DNA of 57,514 nt, from assembly GCA_003331195.1 (NCBI GenBank), contig QOOZ01000048.1, positions 1 to 57,514 of the forward strand, in the 5' to 3' direction. Origin of the DNA: Puniceicoccaceae bacterium (GTDB lineage: Bacteria > Verrucomicrobiota > Verrucomicrobiia > Opitutales > Coraliomargaritaceae). How positions within the stretch are numbered: the first letter of the stretch is position 1; every line of letters begins with the position of its first letter. The translations under genes and the position numbers were made by a program. Shown one piece after another: positions 10,958-19,537 of this stretch. The notes below the pieces were generated by a model, which had not been told where the DNA came from, made no database searches, and worked only from the letters and a program-made list of their open reading frames with translations.

Positions 10958-10966
10958 AAGCGTTTA

Positions 10967-11707
10967 ATGACAGCTACTGAAGAATCGTCCCGAAACCCAA
11001 AATACAAACGCATCATCCTCAAACTAAGCGGGGAAGTGCTACGCAATAACGAAGATGGTGAACCCATCGACCCGGTGATCCTCAAAGCGATTTGCGAAGA
11101 GGTCAAAAAAGTTTACGATATCGGGGTTGAAATCGGCCTCGTGATCGGTGGTGGCAATATCTTTCGCGGCCTCAGCGGTGCCGAGATGAAAGGCGTCGAC
11201 CGCACCACTGGTGACTACATGGGGATGCTTGCCACGGTGATCAACGGTCTCGCACTAATGGACTGCCTTGAAAAGCTCGGCGTGACCGTGCGCCTGCAAA
11301 GTGCCATACCTATGGATAAGCTGGCCGAGCCATTTATCCTACGACGCGCTACCCGGCACCTTGAGCGCGGCCGTGTAGTGATTTTCGCTGGGGGCACTGG
11401 TAACCCTTACTTCTCAACCGATACAGCCGCAGCGCTTCGTGCCAACGAGATCGGTGCGGACATGCTGATGAAAGCGACCAAGGTCGACGGCATCTATAAC
11501 AAGGATCCAAAAAAGCACGACGATGCAGTCAAATACGACCACGTGCCCTACGTCGACGCCCTGCGTGAGCGCCTTGAGGTTATGGATTCAACCGCATTTT
11601 CTCTTTGTATGGAAAACCAGCTTCCTATTCTCGTTTTCAGTATGCGCGAGCCTGGTTCAATCTATCGCGCCGTGATGGGCGAAGAGATCGGCACACTGGT
11701 CGACTAG
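10967..11707 (+). CDS. pyrH: UMP kinase
   Basis: A 246-residue bacterial-type UMP kinase (amino acid kinase fold) that makes UDP from UMP, normally a hexamer controlled by GTP and UTP. Visible motifs are [13 protein letters not shown] (phosphate-binding Lys and Gly), [45 protein letters not shown] and the [15 protein letters not shown] loop. Length is normal. The frr gene starts 33 bases downstream, an arrangement conserved in many bacteria. The start ATG at 10967 agrees with the family start apart from a short polar N-terminal tail. Confidence 0.97.
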   Translation: MTATEESSRNPKYKRIILKLSGEVLRNNEDGEPIDPVILKAICEEVKKVYDIGVEIGLVIGGGNIFRGLSGAEMKGVDRTTGDYMGMLATVINGLALMDCLEKLGVTVRLQSAIPMDKLAEPFILRRATRHLERGRVVIFAGGTGNPYFSTDTAAALRANEIGADMLMKATKVDGIYNKDPKKHDDAVKYDHVPYVDALRERLEVMDSTAFSLCMENQLPILVFSMREPGSIYRAVMGEEIGTLVD

Positions 11708-11740
11708 CTTCTGTTCTTAAAAAATTTAACTACTTAAACC

Positions 11741-12298
11741 ATGCCAAAAGAAATCATCAAATCTATGAACGCCGACATGAAGAAGGCGGTCGATCACACG
11801 CTCCACGAATTCAGCAGCCTCCACACCGGCAAAGCTACGCCCGCAATGCTCGACGGTGTCCGCGTCAACGCCTACGGTAGTACAGTAAGCTTAAAAGAAG
11901 TCGCTGCGGTGACTACGCCGGATGCCCGTACCATCATGGTGCAGCCTTGGGATAAGAGCGTTATTAAAGATGTGGAAAAAGGTATCCAAGAAGCCAACCT
12001 TGGCCTTAACCCCATTATCGATGGCGGCATCCTCCGCGTGCCTGTGCCCGAACTCACTGGTGAACGTCGCCAAGAGCTTGCTAAGACAGCCAGCGGTATG
12101 GCCGAAGACGGACGTGTTCGCATCCGCCAAGGTCGTCGTGATGCACTCGACCTTCTTAAGTCTGCCAAGAACGACGACGGTCTACCCGAAGATGATTTTA
12201 AAAGACATGAAAAAGAAGTGCAAAAAGCCCACGACGACTACATCTCAGAGATCAATGAGCACCTGACTCACAAGGAAGCTGAATTGAAGAAAGTCTGA
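11741..12298 (+). CDS. frr: Ribosome recycling factor
   Basis: A 185-residue RRF. It opens with a helix (MKKAVDHTLHEFSSLHTGKA), carries the hinge strand and loop (YGSTVSLKEVAAVTTPDART), the PWDKSVIKDVEKGIQEANLGLNP segment and PELTGERRQEL, and ends with the long C-terminal helix (VQKAHDDYISEINEHLTHKEAELKKV). With EF-G it splits post-termination ribosomes. The protein is full length, so the foreign-looking DNA that begins within a few bases of its stop codon has not damaged it. It is transcribed with pyrH. Confidence 0.97.
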   Translation: MPKEIIKSMNADMKKAVDHTLHEFSSLHTGKATPAMLDGVRVNAYGSTVSLKEVAAVTTPDARTIMVQPWDKSVIKDVEKGIQEANLGLNPIIDGGILRVPVPELTGERRQELAKTASGMAEDGRVRIRQGRRDALDLLKSAKNDDGLPEDDFKRHEKEVQKAHDDYISEINEHLTHKEAELKKV

Positions 12299-12302
12299 CC
12301 CC

Positions 12303-12782
12303 GTAGATAGGCACACTCTTTTACATGGCATCAATTATAGTAATGGTCAACAAACACTGGGTGTAGCCTTACCTTGGGCCATAGCCAATGCCCAAATCTA
12401 TCCAGAAGAAACCATTATCTCTATGTCAGGTGATGGCGGTTTTTTATTTTCTGCTACTGAACTAGAAACAGCTGTTAGACAAGGATGTAATTTTACTCAT
12501 ATTGTGTGGCAAGATGGCTACTATGATATGGTTAAAGAACAAATGATCAAAAAATACAACCGCTACTCCGCAGTCACTCTTGGCACCATAGATACTGTAA
12601 AGTTTGCTGAATCATTTGGTGCCACAGGCTTTAAAGTCCAAAACCCACAAGAGCTCGGCAGCATACTGGAGCAAGCTATCGCCACTCAAGGACCTAGCAT
12701 CGTAGAAATACCTATTGACTATAGAGATAACCCCAAGCTTTTTCAAAGCGCACATTCTCAGTTTCATAATAAATTACATTAA
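12303..12782 (+). pseudogene. Acetolactate synthase (catabolic AlsS/BudB type), 3' fragment
   Basis: The frame open from 12303 encodes the last 150 or so residues of a thiamine-diphosphate enzyme. SNGQQTLGVALPWAIA (from 12339) leads into the ThDP/Mg2+ motif MSGDGGFLFSATELETAVRQ and IVWQDGYYDMV, and it ends YRDNPKLF. This is the C-terminal PYR/PP-domain signature of catabolic acetolactate synthase, normally about 550 residues. The first three quarters are missing and no start codon belongs to the family. It cannot make an active synthase. A short product from the internal ATG at 12423 would lack most of the active site. It stands directly before budA, the usual acetoin operon order. Confidence 0.88.
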
Positions 12783-12796
12783 AAAGGATCTTCATC

Positions 12797-13507
12797 ATGA
12801 GCAGCACTTTATTTCAAGTAGGAACCGTACTTTCCTTTCTGAGTAATACCCAGAACAGCTTGTCTATGAAAGATATTTTATCGCAAGGAAATTATGGTTT
12901 AGGCACTTTTAAAAATATTAATGGCGAATTGATTGTTTGGGATGGGAAGGCCTATCGTATCGATGGATCCGGCCGTCTAACTTTAGCTAAAACATCCAAA
13001 CATAGTCATTTTGCCTGGGTATGTCCCTGGCATACAACTTCTTCGATTCACGTTGAATCAGCTGATAATTTTAAGGCCATCACTCAGATTATAGACACCC
13101 ATAGGGCAGATAACAACCATATTTATATGTTTAAATTTACTTGCTTGGCATCAACCCTTGAATTTCGTAGCGAGTGTAAATTAAAACAATCATCTCTCTC
13201 AACCACCCAACAATTAGCCAAAAATACGCATAAATTTCATCTAACAGATAATCAATGCCATATTATAGGCTGCTATTTTCCTAACTATCTTAAGGAAATT
13301 AATATCAGTGGCTATCATATACATGCCTTATCTCCTGACCAACTGACTGGCGGCCACGTATTTGATCTATCTATACCACAAAAATTCACCATTGAGCTAT
13401 GCAAAATAAATCAATTTAATCTCCACTTTCCACCCAATAGTGATACTGAGATCAAAAACCTCGATGACTTCATAGACGAAAATGAAGACATTTACAAATT
13501 GGAGTAG
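12797..13507 (+). CDS. budA: Alpha-acetolactate decarboxylase
   Basis: An apparently intact 236-residue enzyme that converts acetolactate to acetoin. The conserved opening FQVGTVLSFL, the G.GTF...NGELIVWDGKAY region (catalytic Glu in GELI) and the metal site GYHIHALSPDQLTGGHVFDL with its three histidines are all present. Length is typical for a cytoplasmic BudA/AlsD. AAGGA at 12784-12788, 8 bases before the ATG, is a good Shine-Dalgarno sequence, unlike nearly all other genes here. AT-rich codon use also differs. The synthase gene ahead is only a fragment, so any function would need acetolactate from another enzyme. The origin looks gammaproteobacterial by eye, but this is not proven. Confidence 0.88.
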   Translation: MSSTLFQVGTVLSFLSNTQNSLSMKDILSQGNYGLGTFKNINGELIVWDGKAYRIDGSGRLTLAKTSKHSHFAWVCPWHTTSSIHVESADNFKAITQIIDTHRADNNHIYMFKFTCLASTLEFRSECKLKQSSLSTTQQLAKNTHKFHLTDNQCHIIGCYFPNYLKEINISGYHIHALSPDQLTGGHVFDLSIPQKFTIELCKINQFNLHFPPNSDTEIKNLDDFIDENEDIYKLE

Positions 13508-13550
13508 TGGATCAAAACTGTACTACAGCAGCCGTGATCACCTTTGGTTA

Positions 13551-13727
13551 TCACAAGGAAAATTCATACAGTACCCGATAACTTGGCTCTCCTAAACATT
13601 GCTGTAGCTTCACCAAGCACTCATCGGATATATAGATTTTAACTGGCTTATCTTGTTGTAACCACCAAGACTCCTCGCCTTTTTTGTACTGGAAAAGCAG
13701 AAGGCAGAACCATCTATCCTCTGATCT
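13551..13727 (-). pseudogene. C-terminal fragment of an unidentified converging gene
   Basis: The minus strand holds an open frame of 58 codons ending in TGA at 13551-13553. It reads like the tail of a real protein (RWFCLLLFQYKKGEESWW, then IYISDECLVKLQQCLGEP and a final YEFSL). It has no start codon of its own and meets a stop at 13728-13730, next to the proB start. The AT-rich character matches budA, with which it converges. I do not recognise the family. The natural reading is that the segment was cut inside this gene when it was joined to proB. Confidence 0.5.
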
Positions 13728-13733
13728 CTAAAA

Positions 13734-14798
13734 ATGCTCACTACAGCCAAACGTATCGTCATCAAGCTCGGCACAGGTGTGTTGACTTCTGGTATCGGGG
13801 AATTGGACACGGCGCGCATCGCGACGCTTTGCGATCAAGTCAACGCACTACGCCAGCTTGGCATTGAGGTAATCCTAGTCAGCTCAGGCGCAGTGGGTCT
13901 CGGCATGGGAAAGCTTAAACTGGAGAAGCGACCAAAGGACTTGGCCACCCTACAAGCCTGCGCCGCCCTCGGCCAAAGTATCTTAATTAACAACTGGCAA
14001 CAATGCTTCGACCCGCATGGTCTGACCGTTGCCCAGATTCTGCTGACCCGCGAAGACCTGCGCGCGCGCCACCGGCACAATGCAGTCTGCAACACTATCG
14101 GGCGACTACTAGCGAATGGTGCCGTGCCCATCGTCAACGAAAACGATACGGTCAGCGCCACCGAGATTAAGTTTGGCGATAACGACACCCTCTCTGCACT
14201 CGTGGCTAGTGTGGTGCATGCGGACATGCTCTTTATCCTATCCAATATCCCCGGGTTGATTGACATTCAAGGCACGGGCGAGGTGGTGCCAGTAGTCGAT
14301 ACCATTACCGACGAAATCGAAGCAATGGCCCATGGCACCAAGCAGGAGACCTCGGTCGGCGGTATGGTCAGTAAACTCTCTGCGGCCAAGATCGCGCAAC
14401 GTGCAGGCTGCGGCGTCATTATTGGTAGTGGTGGTGATTCGACACTTTTCAAGAAGCTGCTCGATGGCGAAAGCGTGGGCACCTATTTCGCGCCCAGCGA
14501 GGTGCCTGTAAAATCACACAAGCGCTGGATTGCGATTCAAGACCACACACATGGCGCAGTTAATGTGGATGCGGGAGCGGTCGACGCGGTCCTCAATCGA
14601 GGCAAGAGTTTACTAGAAGCTGGAATCACTAGCTGCGAGGGAAACTTCGAGGGCGGCGATGTCGTGCAAATTTGCGCCCCCAATGGCGATGTCATCGCGC
14701 ATGGCGTCATCGACTTCGACATGGAACTCATCAATAATGACTCACCTGCGCTCGAAGCTAGGGTGGTCGTGCACCGAAACAATTTAGTGCTATTGTAA
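13734..14798 (+). CDS. proB: Glutamate 5-kinase
   Basis: A 354-residue ProB with an N-terminal amino-acid-kinase domain (KRIVIKLGTGVLTSG, VILVSSGAVGLGMG, VNENDTVSATEIKFGDND, ETSVGGMVSKLSAAKIA) and a C-terminal PUA domain (residues about 265-350). It phosphorylates glutamate in the first step of proline synthesis and is usually inhibited by proline. It keeps its full N-terminus although foreign-looking DNA ends just before its ATG. If the junction is real, it may have lost its native promoter or its link to pyrH-frr. proA is not in the window. Confidence 0.95.
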   Translation: MLTTAKRIVIKLGTGVLTSGIGELDTARIATLCDQVNALRQLGIEVILVSSGAVGLGMGKLKLEKRPKDLATLQACAALGQSILINNWQQCFDPHGLTVAQILLTREDLRARHRHNAVCNTIGRLLANGAVPIVNENDTVSATEIKFGDNDTLSALVASVVHADMLFILSNIPGLIDIQGTGEVVPVVDTITDEIEAMAHGTKQETSVGGMVSKLSAAKIAQRAGCGVIIGSGGDSTLFKKLLDGESVGTYFAPSEVPVKSHKRWIAIQDHTHGAVNVDAGAVDAVLNRGKSLLEAGITSCEGNFEGGDVVQICAPNGDVIAHGVIDFDMELINNDSPALEARVVVHRNNLVLL

Positions 14799-14837
14799 AG
14801 CTGTAGGGTCTTCACAAGTGATCCCCTGAGCTTTGAA

Positions 14838-15620
14838 CTACCAACTAACTCGCAGCCCATCATAGGCCAAATGTACTGACTCGGGTAGTGAGGCCTCCGT
14901 CACCTCGTGATCGACCATGTAGGTCATATGAGTAATAAACGAGATCGGTGCGCCCATTTCTTGTGCGGTTTGAGTCGCTTCATCGATCGTCATGTGCGAG
15001 GGGTGCGGGTTTGGGCGTAAGCCATCGAGGATAACGACATCGGATCCTTTAGCGATGAGCCGGGCTTCTTCGCCGACTTCATTACAGTCAGTATAATATG
15101 TAAACTGTTTGCCTGTTTCCGCCTCGGTAAAGACGAGGCCGAGCACTTGAATTTTACCATGTGGTAGCAGAACTGATTCAACCGTGCCGCCTGGCAAGTC
15201 CAAGGTCTTAGGCATTGGCTCCAGCTGAAATGCTGGGTAGCCGCGCACCAAGGGTTTATCTAAAATCGCATAAGGAAAAATCTGCCTAACTCGCTCCAAA
15301 CCTTCATCACTACTATAGACGGGGAGCGCATTGCCACCATTCAGATCGCAGAAGCGGCGTAAATCATCCATGCCTAGGATGTGATCCGCGTGCCCGTGCG
15401 TGAGGATAAAGCTATCAATTTGGTCGAGCCCATGCTGGATGCACTGCATACGAAACTCGGGCGCCGCATCAACTTGGATGTGGTGGCCCCCCATTTCGAC
15501 ATGGATTGATGCGCGAGTGCGCCAGTTCTTAGAATTGTCCAGATCGCAGCCTTCGCCCATGGGTTGCGCAATCATAGGCACGCCTTGTGAGGTGCCAGTT
15601 CCTAGAAAAATAATCTCCAT
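14838..15620 (-). CDS. PhnP-like MBL-fold metallo-hydrolase
   Basis: From ATG 15620 this is a 260-residue metallo-beta-lactamase-fold protein. It starts MEIIFLGTGTSQGVP and contains the metal motif THGHADHILGMDDL, a later YTDCNE aspartate-bearing strand and ITHMTYMVDH. This layout matches PhnP-type phosphodiesterases and lipoate-linked relatives, which cleave cyclic phosphates, but the substrate here is unknown. The open frame extends to a TTG at 15701, 4 bases from the oleD stop. The 27 extra residues look unlike the family, so the ATG is preferred. It follows oleD on the same strand and may be co-transcribed. Confidence 0.82.
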   Translation of the reverse strand: MEIIFLGTGTSQGVPMIAQPMGEGCDLDNSKNWRTRASIHVEMGGHHIQVDAAPEFRMQCIQHGLDQIDSFILTHGHADHILGMDDLRRFCDLNGGNALPVYSSDEGLERVRQIFPYAILDKPLVRGYPAFQLEPMPKTLDLPGGTVESVLLPHGKIQVLGLVFTEAETGKQFTYYTDCNEVGEEARLIAKGSDVVILDGLRPNPHPSHMTIDEATQTAQEMGAPISFITHMTYMVDHEVTEASLPESVHLAYDGLRVSW

Positions 15621-15704
15621 ACCAGAGGGGATGTCGCGAAGTATCCGAGCTGGCAACTCATCAAGGCGAGTTTGGCCAAATTTTTCGACCAGCTGTGCCA
15701 AAGC

Positions 15705-16706
15705 TTAGAATCCACGCGCTTTTAGGTCTTCGATCGTCGCCTTCAACCCAGTTTCCATATCAACGGCAGCCTTGTAGCCAAGATCCCTATTCGCTACTTC
15801 AATATCAAAGTAGTGATCTTTAGCCAGCTCGACCGCGACAAAGCGCGTAATCGGCGGTTCGCCAGATTTTGCAAAAACCTTCCAAACACATTCAGCAATG
15901 GTCCCCGCCGCGTAGGCCAGACCGAGTGGCATGCGCTTCTTTAATGGTGGGTGGCCTAGGCCTTCAAGTATCTGGTTAAGCCACGACCAAAGTTCTACCG
16001 GTTCACCCTGCGAAATGAAATAGGCCTGCCCAGCGCAAGTTCCCGCGTTGCAAGATTCCAAGGCATCCAGTGCGTTTAAATGTGCCGCTGCCACATCGTC
16101 GACGTAAGAGACATCGACTCGATTCGTGCCCTCACCAACGATCTTTAAGCGGCCAGTTTTCACGCTATCAATGACGCGCGGCAAAAGGTGAGGGTCGCCA
16201 GGACCGAAGATCAGGTGAGGGCGCAATGCGACAACCTTGAGCGTATCACAATTAGCCGCTAGAGCTTCTTTTTCAGCGATCGCCTTAGTGTGCGCATAGT
16301 GGCAGAGCCAGTTGCGCCCATAGGGCATCTCCTGCCCGCCGCCCCGAATCGGTTGTCCGTTGAAGACGACACTCGGCGTGCTCGTATAAACGAGGCGAGC
16401 GATGCCCTCGGTCCTGCAGGCCTCAAGCACGTTACGTGTGCCGACCACATTCGGCTGATAAAAACTCTCCCAACTGCCCCACACCCCTGCCTTAGCCGCG
16501 ACATGGAAGACCGCATCCATGCCAACACAAGCCTCTCTCACGTCAGTGGGATTGGCCAATTCCCCGCAAATAACTTCAACGCCTTTCTGCTCCAAAGCTG
16601 GCTGTGCTGAACGCCCGAACGAACGAACTTGATAGCCGCGGGCTAGTAAGCGATCAATCAGATAGCTACCAACAAATCCCCCGCCCCCTGTGACTATTAC
16701 ATTCAT
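15705..16706 (-). CDS. oleD: 2-alkyl-3-oxoalkanoate reductase OleD (extended SDR)
   Basis: A 333-residue NAD(P)-dependent extended short-chain dehydrogenase of the 3-beta-HSD type. The cofactor motif TGGGGFVG lies at residues 6-13. The catalytic set is in YTSTPSVV and YAHTKAIAEK (Tyr-x-x-x-Lys). The string VFHVAAKAGVWGSWESF is close to what I recall of Xanthomonas OleD. OleD reduces the beta-keto acid made by OleA to a beta-hydroxy acid, which OleC closes to a beta-lactone and OleB decarboxylates to a long-chain olefin. The gene lies 9 bases after oleC, so the two form an operon. A sterol or nucleotide-sugar epimerase role is possible on fold alone, but the oleC neighbour argues against it. 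Confidence 0.88.
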   Translation of the reverse strand: MNVIVTGGGGFVGSYLIDRLLARGYQVRSFGRSAQPALEQKGVEVICGELANPTDVREACVGMDAVFHVAAKAGVWGSWESFYQPNVVGTRNVLEACRTEGIARLVYTSTPSVVFNGQPIRGGGQEMPYGRNWLCHYAHTKAIAEKEALAANCDTLKVVALRPHLIFGPGDPHLLPRVIDSVKTGRLKIVGEGTNRVDVSYVDDVAAAHLNALDALESCNAGTCAGQAYFISQGEPVELWSWLNQILEGLGHPPLKKRMPLGLAYAAGTIAECVWKVFAKSGEPPITRFVAVELAKDHYFDIEVANRDLGYKAAVDMETGLKATIEDLKARGF

Positions 16707-16715
16707 CGAATAAAA

Positions 16716-18335
16716 TTATTTCAGCGCAAATTTCCGCGCAAGCGACAAACGATGGATCTTAGCATTATGCCGCACATCCACAGGGAAGTTTGCCTCAAAA
16801 AAGAAGTCTTTGATTGCAACTGTCTGTGTATTTTTCTGCCCAAGCTCTCTGAGTGACTCAATGAAGCGCGCTCGCTCGTCAGTTGACTTAGGAAAAGCAG
16901 ACTTTTCTGGTTCGATCACGATAGCAGGTCGTCCCTGGCTCAAATCGATCAAGGCAGAGCGGTAAACCCACGGATGCGCGTTAAAAATAGCTTCGCAACA
17001 ATCCGTATACATCGCACCCACATCCGTCAGCACTCGCTCTACTTTGCGACCGCAAAACCACAGTCGCCCCAAATCGTCTATCCAACCGATATCTCCCATA
17101 CGATGCCACTGCTCCGCGCCATCCACGATCTTCGAGTCCGCATCCGCTTCGGGTAAATAATCGTAGCCGCGAGTGACCGAGGCACCTTGTACAATAATCT
17201 CTCCAATCGAACCCGCGGGTAATTCCACTACCTTCTCAATCGTAGCAATTGGGCCATCGGTCGGCTCTACAATGCGCACCAATACATTGGGTAAGGGACG
17301 CCCCACGCAAGTCCCCTCCCCATTTTGTGTGCGAACGACAGTTTGCTCTAATACCTCCGTCGCAGAAATTGAACTTACAGGCAGCGCCTCTGTCGCTCCG
17401 TAGGGGGTATGGATTTCGCCATTGGGAATAATCGCGCGCATCTTCGACATCAGTGCAGGCGGCACCGGTGCGCCCGCCATCAAGATGCGACGGATTGTGG
17501 GAAATGTGATCGACTTGCGCTCGCAATAACGTGCGATCTTAATCCACAGCGCGGGTGAACCAAAACTATTAGTGACCGAATTCTGCTGGATCGCACGCAC
17601 GATTTGCTCTGGGTCGACGGAGGCTGGACGGCTTGGATTGATATCTGGCACTACGGTGCACATGCCCAGCGCCGGATTAAAAAGTGCAAATATTGGTAAC
17701 ATCGGCAGATCCACCTCGCCTTGCTCGATTCCATATTGGCGGCGAATTGCATCCACTTGCGCAAGAAACATACCATGCTCATAGAGTACGCCTTTGGCCG
17801 CACCAGTCGAACCAGAGGTAAATAAAATTGCCGCCAGTTCATCTTCCGCAGAATCAACTACCTCGAAAGCACCATGACTTTTAAAACCACCAATCTGTTT
17901 TTCAAAACCACGCCCTACGCAGATCTTAATGTTGATCCCACGGAAGCTTGGGCGAAATAAACGAGCGCTCCAAATGGCTGGTGCGATGCCAACCAGTGCC
18001 ATCGGCTTTGAGTGCCGCACGCAGCGAAGAAACTTTTTTAAGCCCATTCCTGGATCAATCACGATTGGTACGGCACCCATCTTAAAGAGCGCAAAGACAA
18101 TTCGAATCAAATCCAGTCCGGGCCGCACCATCAATAAGACCCGCGAGCCACGCCCTATACCTTTCGTGAAGAAATAATGCCCCGTGGCCGAAGCCTCCGC
18201 TTCCAATTCAGCAAAGCTGCGCTCTGTATAACGAATCGCCCCATCGCTGTCATGACTGAAAGGAGCGCGCACTGCAGCCGCTGTCGGCTGAGCGACCGCT
18301 TGCTGAGCGAGGAAATGAGCAACGTTGTAAGCCAT
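16716..18335 (-). CDS. oleC: Beta-lactone synthetase OleC (ANL superfamily)
   Basis: A 539-residue AMP-forming enzyme. Core motifs are ILFTSGSTGAAKGVLYEH (P-loop), TPYGATEALPVS, HRMGDIGWIDDLGRLWFCGRK and the C-terminal lysine motif FPVDVRHNAKIHR. The FCGRK and VDVRHNAKI segments and NVAHFL near the start resemble characterised OleC proteins, which convert beta-hydroxy acids to beta-lactones in head-to-head olefin synthesis. It is first in the oleC-oleD pair. OleA (thiolase) and OleB (hydrolase) are not in this window. The divergent neighbour is a Ppx/GppA gene across 183 bases. The older annotation as fatty-acyl-CoA ligase is the main alternative. Confidence 0.88.
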   Translation of the reverse strand: MAYNVAHFLAQQAVAQPTAAAVRAPFSHDSDGAIRYTERSFAELEAEASATGHYFFTKGIGRGSRVLLMVRPGLDLIRIVFALFKMGAVPIVIDPGMGLKKFLRCVRHSKPMALVGIAPAIWSARLFRPSFRGINIKICVGRGFEKQIGGFKSHGAFEVVDSAEDELAAILFTSGSTGAAKGVLYEHGMFLAQVDAIRRQYGIEQGEVDLPMLPIFALFNPALGMCTVVPDINPSRPASVDPEQIVRAIQQNSVTNSFGSPALWIKIARYCERKSITFPTIRRILMAGAPVPPALMSKMRAIIPNGEIHTPYGATEALPVSSISATEVLEQTVVRTQNGEGTCVGRPLPNVLVRIVEPTDGPIATIEKVVELPAGSIGEIIVQGASVTRGYDYLPEADADSKIVDGAEQWHRMGDIGWIDDLGRLWFCGRKVERVLTDVGAMYTDCCEAIFNAHPWVYRSALIDLSQGRPAIVIEPEKSAFPKSTDERARFIESLRELGQKNTQTVAIKDFFFEANFPVDVRHNAKIHRLSLARKFALK

Positions 18336-18518
18336 CGTCTAGATATAAGAACAAGTAGCGTATTCTGCACTGGCGGCTAGCGTTTTTTGAGGAATAAAGA
18401 CACAGGTCTAGTCGGTCGCTAGAATAATCGCTCCCAGCTAGCTTTCAGGATCGGCAGCCTTCGTCCCGCATCTCCATCCATTCTTGACGAATCCATTTCC
18501 GACCCATGCCATAAGCTT

Positions 18519-19454
18519 ATGCCAGATACTGTTGCAGTCATCGATGTGGGCAGTAACTCGATCAAGTTACTGGTCGCTCGTGCGGGAGCTAAGCCAAACA
18601 GTCTCGAAACGCTCTGCAGCGAATCCATGGAGACGCGAATCAGCGGCGGGATCAGCAGTAAATTGCCTAGCTTAAACGAAGACGCAATCGCCGCAGGCAC
18701 TGCCACCATCGCCAAACTGCAAAACATGGCTCAGAACTATCAGCCAGATCACACTGTGATTGTTGCAACGAGTGCGGTTCGCGATGCCATTAACAGCGAT
18801 GACTTTGTACAAAACGTTGCAGAAGCCACGGGTTTACAGATTCGTACACTCAGCGGCGCGGAAGAGGCCAACTATATCGGGCAAGGGATCAGTTGCGACC
18901 CTGCCATTGGGGGCATGACGAGTTTTATTCAGACCGACATTGGCGGAGGCAGCCTCGAACTCATTCGCTTTGAAGCCGGTCAGATCCAGCAAGCCATCTC
19001 CCTGCAACTCGGCGCAGTCCGACTGACCGAGCGTTTCATAGAAGACGCAGATGCCCCACTCACCCTAAAAATCGAAGCATCCATCCGTAGATACGTCACC
19101 GAGCAAATAATGAGCAGCGACTTCGACTTCAGCCCCGCCGAACTCCCGCTCATCGGGACAGGTGGAGCCTACACCGTAAGCCGCGCCATGCTCTACGTAG
19201 AAACGGACTCTGACATCGAGCGCTCTTCACCGCATCTCGAACGATCTACTCTCAGCCAGTTAAAGAACAAGCTCGCCTCACTCCCGCTTCAGGAGCGCCT
19301 CAGTATCCCCCATCTCCCCACTGCCCGTGCCGACATCATGCCCACCGCATTGATCACCATTGATGCCTTGCTCGAAGTCGCCAATCGCTCCAGCCTAACC
19401 CACTCCTTCTATAATCTCCGTTACGGAGTCGCTGCCAATCTGCTAAAACAATAA
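18519..19454 (+). CDS. Ppx/GppA family phosphatase
   Basis: A 311-residue protein with the ASKHA phosphatase fold. The N-terminal ATP/phosphate motif is [14 protein letters not shown], followed by [16 protein letters not shown], the second phosphate motif [11 protein letters not shown] and [11 protein letters not shown]. It corresponds to the exopolyphosphatase/guanosine pentaphosphatase core without the C-terminal HD-like extension of E. coli Ppx. It probably hydrolyses polyphosphate or pppGpp in the cytoplasm; which one cannot be told. The thymidine kinase gene follows closely on the same strand. Confidence 0.9.
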   Translation: MPDTVAVIDVGSNSIKLLVARAGAKPNSLETLCSESMETRISGGISSKLPSLNEDAIAAGTATIAKLQNMAQNYQPDHTVIVATSAVRDAINSDDFVQNVAEATGLQIRTLSGAEEANYIGQGISCDPAIGGMTSFIQTDIGGGSLELIRFEAGQIQQAISLQLGAVRLTERFIEDADAPLTLKIEASIRRYVTEQIMSSDFDFSPAELPLIGTGGAYTVSRAMLYVETDSDIERSSPHLERSTLSQLKNKLASLPLQERLSIPHLPTARADIMPTALITIDALLEVANRSSLTHSFYNLRYGVAANLLKQ

Positions 19455-19537
19455 ACGAAGTGGCGACTTTAGTCGCCATATTTCGGCATTTCATCTCCAT
19501 CTTACAGGTGGCTGAAGCCGCTACTGCCCAGTCCATC

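Larger units (their letters stand above)
12299..13733. other. AT-rich foreign-looking segment inserted between frr and proB
   Basis: About 1.43 kb that differs sharply from both flanks. It is visibly AT-rich, its codons favour A/T third positions (TTA, AAA, ATT), and it carries two genes broken exactly at its edges: the 3' part of an acetolactate synthase on the left and the 3' part of an unknown converging gene on the right. An intact acetolactate decarboxylase gene lies between them. The left edge falls between the frr stop and about 12335; the right edge falls between about 13703 and the proB start. No transposase, integrase, convincing terminal repeats or target duplication is visible. 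It looks like a random piece of another genome, joined either in nature or during assembly. Confidence 0.8.

Noticed and set aside
12299..12330. Short GATAG/CTATC similarity between the left and right junctions of the foreign segment as possible terminal inverted repeats
   Set aside because: The match is only five to seven bases with mismatches and no target duplication. It is not distinguishable from chance.
15621..15701. N-terminal extension of the PhnP-like hydrolase from TTG 15701
   Set aside because: The extra 27 residues do not resemble the family, whose members start at the LGTGTSQG strand.
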